64,000 bases of DNA from the IMG/VR virus record IMGVR_UViG_3300025467_000007, positions 62,001 to 126,000 of that record; one strand, written 5' to 3'. The notes under the pieces were generated by a model, which saw only the letters and a program-made list of their open reading frames with translations, searched no databases and was not told where the DNA came from. Numbering within the stretch: position 1 is the first letter of the stretch; each line of letters begins with the position of its first letter. The DNA is from a virus. Below are positions 8,113 to 16,028 of the stretch, one piece after another. Position numbers and translations under genes: made by a program.

Positions 8113-8310
8113 CTACCAATGCCTCAATATACCTGCTATGATGAATATACATGTGATAAGATTAATGACTGCTATGATAGTCCTAAATAACGCCACACTA
8201 TCTGCTTCATCATCACACTCAGATGCTTTCTCACCTAATGCTTTTGCCCATAACCTCCAAAGTGTTTTATGTTTTGGTGGTTGGTCTAAAAAATCATGTT
8301 CTAAAATCAT
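8113..8310 (-). CDS. Small membrane protein
   Basis: A 65-residue protein with one C-terminal transmembrane segment (TIIAVINLITCIFIIAGIL, about residues 44-62) and a cytoplasmic acidic/His N-terminal part. It starts in an ATGA overlap with the DNA ligase gene, so the two are co-translated. Function unknown; the single-span topology does not by itself identify a holin. Confidence 0.7.
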   Translation of the reverse strand: MILEHDFLDQPPKHKTLWRLWAKALGEKASECDDEADSVALFRTIIAVINLITCIFIIAGILRHW

Positions 8311-9584
8311 TTTATACCCCCAGACGAATCTGCTTTATCTTTGTCCTCACGGATCTCCACAAAGATTGGGAGGAATAAACTCTCATCTTCGTGTTTACTC
8401 CTAATACGAGCGTTGTACTTGATAGCCACCACCTTACCGAGGACATCTTGCTTTTTAATCTTCTTGCGATCTTCATCGTTAAATCCACTCCCTACTTTAA
8501 CTTTAATAATGCCATCCTCTGATTCACAGACGAGGGCTCCTAACATACCTTCATACTTTCCTGTGCCGTCTTCAACATCGACGATCTTTAAATCACATTC
8601 TAATTCACCTTTGAACTTAATCAAAGACTTAGATCTTTTATTTTCCCAAAATGCTTTTGGATCCTTGAGGATAATACCTTCCTCACCGATATCGTAGTAC
8701 TCTTTAAACTTAGCTTGTGCTTCCTCAATGTTATTGACTATGAAGTTAGGCACTATTGATATCTTTTCAGATGGTGGATATAACTCATCCATCCTATATT
8801 CATATTCTACAGGACATTCACCATCTATGAAGTATGCATAAGGAATATAATCCCACACCGTGGCTCTAACCATAGCTGCTTCAGCTGCTGATATCGTACC
8901 CTTTAACGCTTTGTTAAGGATACCATTTCCTGTTTGTCTGTTTAATGGAAAGCCACTATCGTCGTATACGAGTAACTCACCATCAAATACACAATCACGT
9001 CCATTTGACTTATCTATAAACTCTTGTTCAAGGTTACCTAACAAGTCGATCGTCTTACCGTTGCGAGACTTGAATTCACATTGACCATCGCGAACGACGG
9101 CATTAAACCTCATGCCGTCGAGTTTTAACTGTACGTATGCTGGCCATTTCATCTTATCAACCAGCTTCTGTTCATATTGGGATGCTAACATACATGGATA
9201 GTCAACGACTAATCCAAGCCAAACATCATTGGCTGTAGCAGTAGATACACCGCATCGCAGGTCCTTAGCTATGATACGTTCAAGTACCATGGCATTTTTC
9301 GGAGAGAGTGAAGTAAGGACCTGTGTGAGGTGTTCTATTGCAGCATGACCAGTTACGGCCCTACTGCTTAACTCAAACAGTTGATCCATTGCTTGCATAA
9401 GGCATCCACTCCCAGTCGCCTCATACTTTGGAATCTTTCTAATGTAGAACTGTGTAAACGGATCTAATGCTAATCGAACCACTTCGCGTAGGACTTGATT
9501 GTCCTTATGCTCTTCAAGCTTTGCGATCTTATAGTTACGCGAAGCGTTAGCAGCAAGATCCTCTAATATATCAAATACTTCCAT
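8307..9584 (-). CDS. 30: ATP-dependent DNA ligase (gp30-like)
   Basis: A 425-residue ligase. Motif I is KLDGMR with the adenylated Lys at about residue 154 (T4 ligase Lys159); motif IIIa includes FDGELLVYDD, motif IV EEGIILKDP and motif V LIKFKG, followed by an OB-fold domain ending in ARIRSKHEDESLF. The start used is the ATG at 9584, in a TAATG overlap with the preceding gene; a GTG three codons upstream is also open. It seals Okazaki fragments and repair nicks. Confidence 0.96.
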   Translation of the reverse strand: MEVFDILEDLAANASRNYKIAKLEEHKDNQVLREVVRLALDPFTQFYIRKIPKYEATGSGCLMQAMDQLFELSSRAVTGHAAIEHLTQVLTSLSPKNAMVLERIIAKDLRCGVSTATANDVWLGLVVDYPCMLASQYEQKLVDKMKWPAYVQLKLDGMRFNAVVRDGQCEFKSRNGKTIDLLGNLEQEFIDKSNGRDCVFDGELLVYDDSGFPLNRQTGNGILNKALKGTISAAEAAMVRATVWDYIPYAYFIDGECPVEYEYRMDELYPPSEKISIVPNFIVNNIEEAQAKFKEYYDIGEEGIILKDPKAFWENKRSKSLIKFKGELECDLKIVDVEDGTGKYEGMLGALVCESEDGIIKVKVGSGFNDEDRKKIKKQDVLGKVVAIKYNARIRSKHEDESLFLPIFVEIREDKDKADSSGGIK

Positions 9585-9805
9585 TAAATCCACTCTTCAG
9601 GTGTAAGTTGTAAATTTTGACCAATACGTTTCATAAGTGCATCGGCTATCTCTACTTGAACGTCATAGTCACTGATGCCTTCATCGTTGAATATTTCAGT
9701 GAGTCTTTCGTTTATCATATCTATGACATCATCAGTGAAAAAGCCTGAGTGATCGTCTACGAATTCTGTGATTACTTTTGCGTTGTTTACTTGTGTGACT
9801 GACAT
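9584..9805 (-). CDS. Hypothetical protein
   Basis: A 73-residue acidic, helical protein beginning MSVTQVNNAKVITEF. The ATG at 9805 is preceded by AGGAGATAAC, an ideal ribosome-binding site, so the longer reading from a TTG at 9832 is unlikely. It overlaps the ligase start (TAATG). No family recognised. Confidence 0.75.
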   Translation of the reverse strand: MSVTQVNNAKVITEFVDDHSGFFTDDVIDMINERLTEIFNDEGISDYDVQVEIADALMKRIGQNLQLTPEEWI

Positions 9806-9806
9806 G

Positions 9807-10088
9807 TTATCTCCTATAGATGTAGACATCAAGTTTAGTTGCGTTCTTGATACCGCCCACGATGTTACCAGCCCAATCGTATGAAACTGGATTGAATGAA
9901 CCGCGATGGTAATAACCAGATGGTGTAGGCATCTTAACTAGTGGTTTACGACCACGAAGCACAACGCGTTTCTTATTAGTACGATTTTCGTTTGTGATTG
10001 CTACAGCTTGCTTGATGATGTTTAGCTTTTCCATATCAGCAACTGAATTGACATCGACTGTCATTACATAGCTTTTAGATGTTCTCAT
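9807..10088 (-). CDS. Hypothetical basic protein
   Basis: A 93-residue protein beginning MRTSKSYVMTVDVN, rich in Lys/Arg in the middle (NRTNKKRVVLRGRKPLVK) and ending LDVYIYRR. The ATG at 10088 sits 8 bases after GGAGG, favouring it over an upstream in-frame start. It overlaps the next upstream gene by 4 bases. Function unknown. Confidence 0.75.
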   Translation of the reverse strand: MRTSKSYVMTVDVNSVADMEKLNIIKQAVAITNENRTNKKRVVLRGRKPLVKMPTPSGYYHRGSFNPVSYDWAGNIVGGIKNATKLDVYIYRR

Positions 10089-10315
10089 CTTAACACCTCC
10101 GCACAACCAGCAGGGATCCTACGATTAAGACGACGGATTTGTTCCATCGTTTCTCTTAGGACTTTTTTGAGGTTTGAAGGTTCTTGAACTGAAGCGATGG
10201 CCTTTTCGATATCCATTGCAAAGATTACAAGTTCTGTTCTACGGTTGAACTTAGCAGCATGTTCTGCTGGGACTAAGTACTTTTCACCAAATTGACTTAC
10301 TATTACTTTTTGCAT
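10085..10315 (-). CDS. Hypothetical protein
   Basis: A 76-residue protein (MQKVIVSQFGEKYLVPAEH at the N-terminus) with a central amphipathic helix and a basic RRLNRRIP segment. It is the first gene of a leftward operon driven by the promoter at 10344-10372, with AGGAGAG in the leader. No family recognised. Confidence 0.75.
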   Translation of the reverse strand: MQKVIVSQFGEKYLVPAEHAAKFNRRTELVIFAMDIEKAIASVQEPSNLKKVLRETMEQIRRLNRRIPAGCAEVLR

Positions 10316-10343
10316 TAATCTCTCTCCTTATTAATATAGAACC

Positions 10344-10372
10344 ATTATACCAAACTGATGAATTAATGTACA
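10344..10372 (-). promoter_or_regulatory. Early-type promoter (TGTACA class)
   Basis: CTATGTACATTAATT (TGTACA at 10372-10367), 17-base spacer, TATAAT (10349-10344), followed by a roughly 25-base leader with AGGAGAG before the ATG at 10315. Confidence 0.85.
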
Positions 10373-10403
10373 TAGGCCAGCTAAAATTAAATTGTCTATA
10401 TGG

Positions 10404-10414
10404 ATCAATAACTT
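10404..10414 (+). repeat. Copy of the ATCAATAACTT intergenic element
   Basis: ATCAATAACTT upstream of the promoter at 10344-10372. On the minus strand it extends as AAGTTATTGATCCATATAGA, matching copies at 13992, 29583 and 30001. Confidence 0.6.
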
Positions 10415-10458
10415 GCATAATATATAAGTCTTTGATTACATTGGGCTTTTATTTGGGT

Positions 10459-10482
10459 GTGCCCGGGAGCGCCCAGGACAGC
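10459..10482 (+). repeat. GC-rich 24-base element, copy 1
   Basis: A GC-rich island (begins GTGCCCGG, ends CAGGACAGC) in AT-rich intergenic DNA. 22 of 24 bases match, in inverted orientation, the element at 29967-29990. The rest of the 10316-10507 gap holds one promoter and no credible gene. Confidence 0.65.
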
Positions 10483-10507
10483 GATTACTATAGGTTATAT
10501 CGTACTA

Positions 10508-10714
10508 TTAAGCGCAGTCTGAAAGTGATTCCAGCCAGCGTTTGCTACATACTGCGTCTTTGGGACCACATGGATAGTCATTCACTGTTTCAGTCTTGAC
10601 TTGTTTTGCCTCAAATACTGTGGTGATCTTTTCATCGACGACGATCACTTCGTCTTTTTGTTTGAATTCCATTGCTTTTCCTTGTGGGAGTTTATTGAGT
10701 TGGATTTTGTCCAT
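10508..10714 (-). CDS. Hypothetical small protein
   Basis: A 68-residue acidic/basic mixed protein (MDKIQLNKLPQGKAMEFKQK at the N-terminus, C-terminal WLESLSDCA with Cys residues). No clear ribosome-binding site precedes the ATG at 10714; it overlaps the end of the next upstream gene by 23 bases, suggesting translational coupling. Unknown function. Confidence 0.55.
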   Translation of the reverse strand: MDKIQLNKLPQGKAMEFKQKDEVIVVDEKITTVFEAKQVKTETVNDYPCGPKDAVCSKRWLESLSDCA

Positions 10715-10844
10715 TATTATTTATCTTTTTTACGTGTTTAAAAATCTTAAGCTGCCAAGCAAATCTGCGTGGCTCTACATCAGGGTGTGCTAGTCGTTCT
10801 CCATAGAATTCATAGAGTTGACTCCATAATTCTTCTAATCCCAT
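10692..10844 (-). CDS. Hypothetical small protein
   Basis: A 50-residue protein starting MGLEELWSQLYEFYGERL. The ATG at 10844 overlaps the stop region of the 210-residue upstream gene. A longer in-frame reading to 10898 would run antiparallel in frame across that gene and is less likely. Function unknown. Confidence 0.55.
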   Translation of the reverse strand: MGLEELWSQLYEFYGERLAHPDVEPRRFAWQLKIFKHVKKINNNGQNPTQ

Positions 10845-11467
10845 AATGCGGTATAGTATTTTCCAAAAAGGTTTAATCCATTTTGAATACGAGCCCAATG
10901 TTTATCATGAGCCTTCTTATCGAACTTCAATGTGTGCTTAGGACCCTTTTTTATTTCAACGTTACCGTTAGGTAATTTAACCCATTTTTGATCTACTTTA
11001 CCTGTCCAGAATGGTGCAGCCCAATCTTCTTTACTTAACTCTGTAAATGACCATATCATCTGATCCATCACATAGTCCCAGCGTTTAAAATAATTCTTGT
11101 CCGTCTCACCATTCTTTGATTGTACTTTACGTTTATCTCTTAAGTTTGTAGGAACATCTTTGTTATCAACATGTGGTGCACCATGCTTGTCCTTCTTAAG
11201 TTGCTTAAGCATAGGCAAGATAATAGGTGTAAGAGTGCTATCCATCGACCATGTATCCCATTTGTCTATTTTAATATACTGAATATCTCGTTCAAAGATA
11301 CGTCTAATATCAAATAAGACTGAGCAGAACCAACCAAGTTTTGTGTACTTGATTATGTTTTCAACTAATGGTTCGTCATAGTCAATCTCACGCCAAAAGA
11401 TTACCTTCTCAACAATTTCATATGGAGAGATCCAACTATCTTTTGGTTTATTCATATAAATTTTCAT
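10835..11467 (-). CDS. Conserved hypothetical protein, 210 aa
   Basis: A soluble protein rich in Trp and Lys, with the segments WISPYEIVEKVIFWREIDYD near the N-terminus and KRWDYVMDQMIWSF in the middle. The ATG at 11467 follows GGAGCATGCT. It lies in a run of small genes with 4-base overlaps (11464-11467). I do not recognise the family and no catalytic motif is evident. Confidence 0.8.
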   Translation of the reverse strand: MKIYMNKPKDSWISPYEIVEKVIFWREIDYDEPLVENIIKYTKLGWFCSVLFDIRRIFERDIQYIKIDKWDTWSMDSTLTPIILPMLKQLKKDKHGAPHVDNKDVPTNLRDKRKVQSKNGETDKNYFKRWDYVMDQMIWSFTELSKEDWAAPFWTGKVDQKWVKLPNGNVEIKKGPKHTLKFDKKAHDKHWARIQNGLNLFGKYYTALWD

Positions 11468-11700
11468 AGCATGCTCCTTACCTTTTTAAATACTTCTCGT
11501 CTATCACTAAATTTAACTTTGCCCTGTATTTCAACAGGACTAAAAAATGCAGTCCAGCCATGATCAGCATGAAATGTTCCTGTAACTTTTTTACCATTAA
11601 TTGTATCAAAATAAATCCAAGGGTAATTGGCCGCAAAGGTTACATCTATACCTAATTTATTAAGTCTCGACTTAAATGTTTTTATTCGATATTCATTCAT
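11464..11700 (-). CDS. Hypothetical protein, 78 aa
   Basis: A small basic protein (MNEYRIKTFKSRLNKLGIDV) with a predicted beta-rich centre (WIYFDTINGKKVTGTFHAD). Overlaps both neighbours by 4 bases; the ATGA overlap with the DUF7220-like gene upstream supports the start at 11700. Function unknown. Confidence 0.75.
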   Translation of the reverse strand: MNEYRIKTFKSRLNKLGIDVTFAANYPWIYFDTINGKKVTGTFHADHGWTAFFSPVEIQGKVKFSDRREVFKKVRSML

Positions 11701-11891
11701 TTGCTTCTCCTAAAATAATGTCTCCACAGCGCAGACCTAATGATGCTGACCGCTGTGAATATCAACGTGATGCCCATACTGTCCCAAATAGTTGGGTGTA
11801 ATCCGAACCATGGGAATATGATTATCTGTATGAGCAGTGACAAAAGGAAACCACTACCAACATCTATGAAGCTTTCAATGAAGTGGTTCAT
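11697..11891 (-). CDS. DUF7220-like two-span membrane protein
   Basis: A 64-residue protein with two hydrophobic segments (SGFLLSLLIQIIIFPWFGL and MGITLIFTAVSIIRSAL) and a basic tail WRHYFRRSK. This is the layout of the small phage membrane family DUF7220, with the conserved pattern of FIESxxxVxxGxxxxxxxQxxxFPxFG. Function of the family is unknown. Confidence 0.75.
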   Translation of the reverse strand: MNHFIESFIDVGSGFLLSLLIQIIIFPWFGLHPTIWDSMGITLIFTAVSIIRSALWRHYFRRSK

Positions 11892-12064
11892 TTCATCTCA
11901 CGTCTACATTCGATGATAACATTATATATGCCTTTGGATCCGTAATCATGCTCGATCTCATCAGCTCTTACATTACAAGCATGTAGATCGTAACATGGCT
12001 CTCTACCTATCTCTTTCGGTGTTCCATGAACCAGCATACTTATGACTAAGATGTAGGAATACAT
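11888..12064 (-). CDS. Putative exported small protein
   Basis: 58 residues from the ATG at 12064 (MYSYILVISMLVHGTPKEIG), with a short hydrophobic N-terminus that could be a signal sequence and three Cys residues (REPCYDLHAC and a later IIEC). The ATG shares its A with the stop of the preceding 54-codon gene (TAATG), which favours this start over an upstream one at 12106. Confidence 0.6.
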   Translation of the reverse strand: MYSYILVISMLVHGTPKEIGREPCYDLHACNVRADEIEHDYGSKGIYNVIIECRREMK

Positions 12065-12228
12065 TAATGCACCGTTGGAATTAATAATTCCGCAGTTAAA
12101 TTCCAATCCTCGACCTTAGCTCCTCGCGGTACATCAATACCTTCAATGATTGCCTTCTTAACAAACTCCATAAGAAGAGCGTTATAAACTTCGTCAGGTA
12201 TCTCTTTAATATCTAATTTAATCTTCAC
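12064..12228 (-). CDS. Small GTG-start gene, 54 aa
   Basis: Reading the gap between the metallophosphoesterase and the 12064 gene shows an open frame with a GTG start at 12228, preceded at 4 bases by GGAGG. It encodes MKIKLDIKEIPDEVYNALLM..., continues through VPRGAKVEDWNLTAEL and ends PTVH. The stop overlaps the next ATG as TAATG. The strong ribosome-binding site and tight fit at both ends support it. Function unknown; it resembles a small helical protein. Confidence 0.75.
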   Translation of the reverse strand: MKIKLDIKEIPDEVYNALLMEFVKKAIIEGIDVPRGAKVEDWNLTAELLIPTVH

Positions 12229-12999
12229 TTATACCTCCACATATTTTAATTTAAAAGAACCGTGCTGATTTTCTCGTGGATATCCACGAGGGTTACACAC
12301 AACACGGGTTATTCCAATTGTATAATCAAACTCATCATGTGTATGACCATGTACCCATAGTTTAATATTATCGCTAAGCTCCATCATGTAATCAAGCTTA
12401 TTATGAAATGCGCCATTCATAAGAGTTTCATGCTTATACTTAGGATGACAACTATTTTCAGATGGACTATGATGCGTTATCACTACACAATCTTTAGAGT
12501 TGCTCAATGCGTGTTTAATATACTCGAGACTCTTTTTGTTTTCTTTTGTGGATTGCTCAGGTGTATACTTATAATAGTTTACACCATCAAAGTACTTGAC
12601 AATCCTAAAATCAGGCATTGAAAATAAAGCAGCGTTCATCGTCATAGGATCTTCATTATTCATGTCTGTCCATAGAGTAGAGCCAATAAATGTCTTGTCT
12701 TCTAACTCAAACGTTTCATTATCTAATACATGGATGTTCTCCCATGTTGATAATGTTTCCTTTAGATCGTTTACTGTATCATTAAACATATAGTTATAAT
12801 GCTCATGGTTACCCACCACATACAGCACATGTTTAAACTGCTCAGAGCAATTCTTAAAAAAATCTAAGTATTGATATTTTTGAAGATGCTTAACTACGCA
12901 TATATCACCTGCAAGGATAAGCACATCAGCGTTCTCAGTATTATTTAATGTAATAGCTTCAAACTCCAAGTGTAGATCTGATGCGATTGCTAGTTTCAT
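12229..12999 (-). CDS. Calcineurin-like metallophosphoesterase
   Basis: A 256-residue member of the metallophosphoesterase fold. All signature blocks are present: SDLHLE (D8, H10), LILAGDI, VVGNHEHY, VITHHSP and WVHGHTHDEFDY. Substrate is unknown; phage relatives act on nucleotides or RNA ends. It is distinct from gp47 (31.7 kb), which has the Mre11 architecture. Start ATG at 12999 encodes MKLAIASDLHLEF. Confidence 0.9.
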   Translation of the reverse strand: MKLAIASDLHLEFEAITLNNTENADVLILAGDICVVKHLQKYQYLDFFKNCSEQFKHVLYVVGNHEHYNYMFNDTVNDLKETLSTWENIHVLDNETFELEDKTFIGSTLWTDMNNEDPMTMNAALFSMPDFRIVKYFDGVNYYKYTPEQSTKENKKSLEYIKHALSNSKDCVVITHHSPSENSCHPKYKHETLMNGAFHNKLDYMMELSDNIKLWVHGHTHDEFDYTIGITRVVCNPRGYPRENQHGSFKLKYVEV

Positions 13000-13018
13000 T
13001 CTTTGCTCTTTTTACCTA

Positions 13019-13240
13019 TTATAAAATTCCAATGTTATGTAGTAGTAAGAATAGTAGCACAAAGAAACCTATAATCCACCAATTAATCTTTTCGCTTGGA
13101 CTTTTGATACCTTTGAACTGAGATTGATATTCACCCCATCCGATTTCCTTAGTGCTGTGCGGGAAATGATACTGTCTTGGATCACGGTTGTAATCCCAGT
13201 ACCCACCCCAATTATCTGTGCGTCTATCTTTTTCAGGCAT
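13019..13240 (-). CDS. Small tail-anchored membrane protein
   Basis: A 73-residue protein with a Tyr/Trp/His-rich soluble N-terminus (GGYWDYNRDPRQYHFP) and one C-terminal transmembrane helix (WWIIGFFVLLFLLLHNIGIL). It overlaps the preceding gene by one base. Function unknown. Confidence 0.7.
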   Translation of the reverse strand: MPEKDRRTDNWGGYWDYNRDPRQYHFPHSTKEIGWGEYQSQFKGIKSPSEKINWWIIGFFVLLFLLLHNIGIL

Positions 13241-13599
13241 TACCCTCTCCTCATCTTTGAAATATCGACTGCGTCTTCTGCTTTAAAAATTGGCACTGCG
13301 TTTGATTTGTGCAACTGACCGATACCTAACATAGCATCACCAGTATACTGCATCACGGCTTTTTTACCAGTCCCACCTGCTCCAGTGTCCAGACTAGGGA
13401 TATGGCTAGTGCTACGACTAGGATCCACGATAACACGAGGATGATCCAAGCTAATAATACGGGATGGTTTTTGTACCACTTTTTTAGTAGGTTTAACATC
13501 GTACTTCTCCAATAGTTTTTGCCATGAAGCCCTTTGTGCACGTTGCTTGGCGTTTGGCTTACGAGGTTTACGTTTAGGTATGTGTGTATGAATAATCAT
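13240..13599 (-). CDS. Conserved phage protein of unknown function
   Basis: A 119-residue basic protein. The N-terminal KRKPRKPNAKQRAQRASWQK and the C-terminal YTGDAMLGIGQLHKSNAVP followed by AEDAVDISKMRR are a pattern I recognise from many phage hypothetical proteins, where the C-terminal block is the most conserved part. No function is established to my knowledge. Start ATG at 13599. Confidence 0.75.
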   Translation of the reverse strand: MIIHTHIPKRKPRKPNAKQRAQRASWQKLLEKYDVKPTKKVVQKPSRIISLDHPRVIVDPSRSTSHIPSLDTGAGGTGKKAVMQYTGDAMLGIGQLHKSNAVPIFKAEDAVDISKMRRG

Positions 13600-13913
13600 T
13601 AAGCAGATTCCAATTCGTTTTGTTTTTCACGGTAATACTCGAGAAGATCATAAACACGAGTTGACTCGCTTGAATAGATAACCCAGTTACCATACTCTTG
13701 ACGAGAAAAGTCGTTGACATACTCGAATCCACCATAATACTTAACACTACGATCGTCAACTTTGTTGATGATGATATAATCAAAGCCATCAGTGTAAGCG
13801 TAGCCAAAAGATCTACGGTCCATACCAAAAGCTTCGGGTTCTACTTTAGTATAGTCTGATCCATTGAGCATTATCTCAAAGTCTTGATCAAATTTATTTA
13901 ATAAGTTATACAT
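13599..13913 (-). CDS. Hypothetical acidic protein, 104 aa
   Basis: Begins MYNLLNKFDQDFEIML and contains many Tyr/Phe/Asp residues (RRSFGYAYTDGFDYIIINK). The start is the ATG at 13913, since transcription from the promoter at 13946-13974 begins only just upstream of the alternative at 13934. Leader contains GAAGAGA. No family recognised. Confidence 0.7.
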   Translation of the reverse strand: MYNLLNKFDQDFEIMLNGSDYTKVEPEAFGMDRRSFGYAYTDGFDYIIINKVDDRSVKYYGGFEYVNDFSRQEYGNWVIYSSESTRVYDLLEYYREKQNELESA

Positions 13914-13945
13914 AATTAATCTCTTCGTTATCAATTTATATAACT

Positions 13946-13974
13946 ATTATACCAAATTAGCTAATTAATGTACA
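13946..13974 (-). promoter_or_regulatory. Early-type promoter (TGTACA class)
   Basis: TTATGTACATTAATT (TGTACA at 13974-13969), 17-base spacer ending TTTGG, TATAAT (13951-13946). Drives the 13913 gene and those after it. It sits immediately after the hypermodification cluster. Confidence 0.85.
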
Positions 13975-13991
13975 TAATTAAATATGTATAT

Positions 13992-14007
13992 AAATCAATA
14001 ACTTATG
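13992..14007 (+). repeat. Copy of the AAATCAATAACTTATG intergenic element
   Basis: AAATCAATAACTTATG overlapping the stop codon of the SGNH-like gene. On the minus strand it reads CATAAGTTATTGATTTATAT, as at 29583 and 30001. The same sequence lies in opposite orientation at 27400. Confidence 0.65.
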
Positions 14008-15058
14008 AAAAGAATGATTCTAGGCCTCCGGGGGCGGACTTGGGTGTGTTCCAATACGAACCAGTCCAATATGGGTATGATGCCCGTGATAGATGGACTG
14101 ACTTTGGCTTCTCCATGTATTCGAAGTCAAGCTCACCCTTAGAGTTAATCATGTTGTCTACCCATAAGTATACCGGGAACTTGTCTTGAGACATGATCTC
14201 TTCTTTGAATATCTGACGAAGGTTGTCACGTTCCTTCTGTGTTCCGGTAAATGGTACACCTTTATAGTAACCAGTCTTTGGTAATACTCGTGACTCGTTC
14301 TCAATAGGTAATAGTTCCCACATAGTCACCTCCGCATCATACATATCTGAGATACGTTGACACTCTTGGATATACTTTGCTGCGAGTTCTTTAGTTGACT
14401 GAACCGGATCCGGAAACCTCATGAGATGGTGGCGGATATCGATGTTACCAAAGTAAACTTCTATTTCGTTATATTTTCCTTCTGGTATGAATGTGTCAAA
14501 GCCTTGCTTGATTGCACCATGTAGTGTCTTAAATGGTGTAGACACGTTCATCCATTCTGGTCGATACATACAAATAGCATGAGAATCCCCAATAGCAATC
14601 TTTGGATATCTCTTAGCAAGGTTAGGATCATAAGTGATAGCACGATCTTGTAGATCTTTGAGGTTGCCCCAATTTACATCATGCCATAAACGATTTATCT
14701 TCTTACCATCTTTGATTGCTTTCTCTACACGCGGATACAACATACCATAGTAATCAGGCATATCGATCACTAATGACCATACTGCACCTCTAAAGTTTGA
14801 TAGCGCGATGATGTACTCGATGTTCGAATAGTTCTCCAACCCACCGAATAAGTTGAGTGATCCACCCCAGTCGTTACCATGATAGAGAGCAACCGTATCA
14901 TATGCATTGTAATCATGTATCTGGTTACCTGTCATGTGTACAGTTACATCCATACCTGCAGTCATTAGTTGATCTGCATAGATGATACCTTGCGCAGCTT
15001 TGTGTGAATGGATCTTGTTAGAAACCGGCGAGAGTGGCTGTGTTAGTAGTAACTTCAT
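14003..15058 (-). CDS. SGNH-like protein of the putative DNA hypermodification cluster
   Basis: 351 residues from the ATG at 15058 (MKLLLTQPLSPVSNKIHSHK), preceded by GGAAAAAAG. The N-terminal 130 residues look alpha/beta, with a possible nucleotide-sugar fold. A central IAIGDSHAICMY and a later YFGNIDIRHH look like the GDS block and the G..D..H block of SGNH hydrolases or acyltransferases. A candidate C-terminal catalytic His was not assigned. It overlaps the PLP enzyme gene by 41 bases and is the last gene of the 14-18.6 kb cluster. A role in decorating modified bases is inferred from context only. Confidence 0.55.
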   Translation of the reverse strand: MKLLLTQPLSPVSNKIHSHKAAQGIIYADQLMTAGMDVTVHMTGNQIHDYNAYDTVALYHGNDWGGSLNLFGGLENYSNIEYIIALSNFRGAVWSLVIDMPDYYGMLYPRVEKAIKDGKKINRLWHDVNWGNLKDLQDRAITYDPNLAKRYPKIAIGDSHAICMYRPEWMNVSTPFKTLHGAIKQGFDTFIPEGKYNEIEVYFGNIDIRHHLMRFPDPVQSTKELAAKYIQECQRISDMYDAEVTMWELLPIENESRVLPKTGYYKGVPFTGTQKERDNLRQIFKEEIMSQDKFPVYLWVDNMINSKGELDFEYMEKPKSVHLSRASYPYWTGSYWNTPKSAPGGLESFFS

Positions 15059-15917
15059 CTTTTTTCCATTTTCTATATGAATTTGTTGTGTCAATAATAC
15101 TATGATCTTTTAATATTGGGTCTGTGCCAACGTTCCACATCAATATATCTCTACCCGTATTTTTAGGTATGTACTTCCAAACCTTTGCATCGTATGTACG
15201 TACTGTTGGGAATGGTGGTAAGTTCTCGTATTTTTCTGGTGTTGCAAACTCTGCAGGTTCTGATATAAACTCTGCGCGACCTAACTCACCTTCTTGTAAG
15301 TTACGGGCTACTGCAACTGAATGGAACTTGGCATTTGGCCATGCTATCTGTAATGCTCGTGATAGTACACCAGTACTTATAGCTACATAAACTTCTTCAG
15401 GTTCTTTGATCTTACTTGCAGCGTATACGATACCTGCTGTTGCTAGTTCATGCTTCAAACCAAGTGGGATGAATGCATAACCGTTTTCTTCCGCGTATTT
15501 TTTAGCAGCGAGGTTTAGGTTAGGCATCGCTGCTATCCGTTCAAAGTGTACCTCTGCTCCACGTTCAATACAACATGCCTGATGATGTGATATCTGCTTG
15601 GATGATGGCATGAATAGTACAATCTTTTTACCATGTATCTTTGCTACATCACATAGAGACACACCAGCAAGCCCGACTCTTGGCTGTACATAAACTAATG
15701 TATCGTTTGGGATCTTGGCTGCAAGCAGATCACCAGCTCTTGTCTTTGTACCAACGATGAGATCATCTCGAACAACTCGTACACCTTCATGCATCACTGT
15801 AACAGGATCCGGATTGTACGGTGTCCATCCTTCACATAGAGATAGGTAATACTCTTTGGCTTGTGGCCATGTCATCATACCTACTTCTTTGTTTATACCC
15901 TCAACGAACGTTCTCAT
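15018..15917 (-). CDS. PLP-dependent enzyme, fold type II (ACC deaminase/tryptophan synthase beta-like)
   Basis: A 299-residue protein. GTKTRAGD places a candidate PLP-binding Lys at residue 58, matching the GNKTRK block of ACC-deaminase-type enzymes. IHGKKIVLFMPSSKQ, GLKHELATAGIVYAASK and AISTGVLSRALQIAWP fit the remaining fold-type-II landmarks, including the phosphate-binding loop. Substrate unknown. PLP enzymes take part in known thymidine hypermodification pathways, where they act on amino-acid-derived side chains. GAGGAAAGT before the ATG at 15917 lies inside a homing-endonuclease scar (15914-16024). Confidence 0.75.
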   Translation of the reverse strand: MRTFVEGINKEVGMMTWPQAKEYYLSLCEGWTPYNPDPVTVMHEGVRVVRDDLIVGTKTRAGDLLAAKIPNDTLVYVQPRVGLAGVSLCDVAKIHGKKIVLFMPSSKQISHHQACCIERGAEVHFERIAAMPNLNLAAKKYAEENGYAFIPLGLKHELATAGIVYAASKIKEPEEVYVAISTGVLSRALQIAWPNAKFHSVAVARNLQEGELGRAEFISEPAEFATPEKYENLPPFPTVRTYDAKVWKYIPKNTGRDILMWNVGTDPILKDHSIIDTTNSYRKWKKDEVTTNTATLAGF

Positions 15918-16024
15918 ACTTTCCTCAATTTACAATTATCAAAATGCCATCTTTTCATAGCAGGTAAACTACCATTTAAACCACAATGGGGGCATACTAT
16001 GGTTTGTTGAGCTCCTGTAGGCAT
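15914..16024 (-). pseudogene. Homing-endonuclease C-terminal zinc-finger remnant
   Basis: A 36-codon open frame between the transferase-like gene and the PLP gene. It encodes TIVCPHCGLNGSLPAMKRWH followed by FDNCKLRKV and stops in an ATGA overlap with the PLP start. The CPHC...RWHFxNCK pattern matches the C-terminus of the intact GIY-YIG endonuclease at 63 kb. No nuclease domain remains. The remnant carries the PLP gene's ribosome-binding site. It might alternatively be a free-standing 36-residue zinc-finger peptide. Confidence 0.75.
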
Positions 16025-16028
16025 CCAT

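Noticed and set aside
8113-8310. Holin
   Set aside because: The protein has one membrane span and no neighbouring lysis genes; evidence is insufficient.
10366-10599. Plus-strand 77-codon frame over the 10.4 kb gap
   Set aside because: It runs through a promoter, a repeat and the antisense of a minus-strand gene, with no ribosome-binding site.
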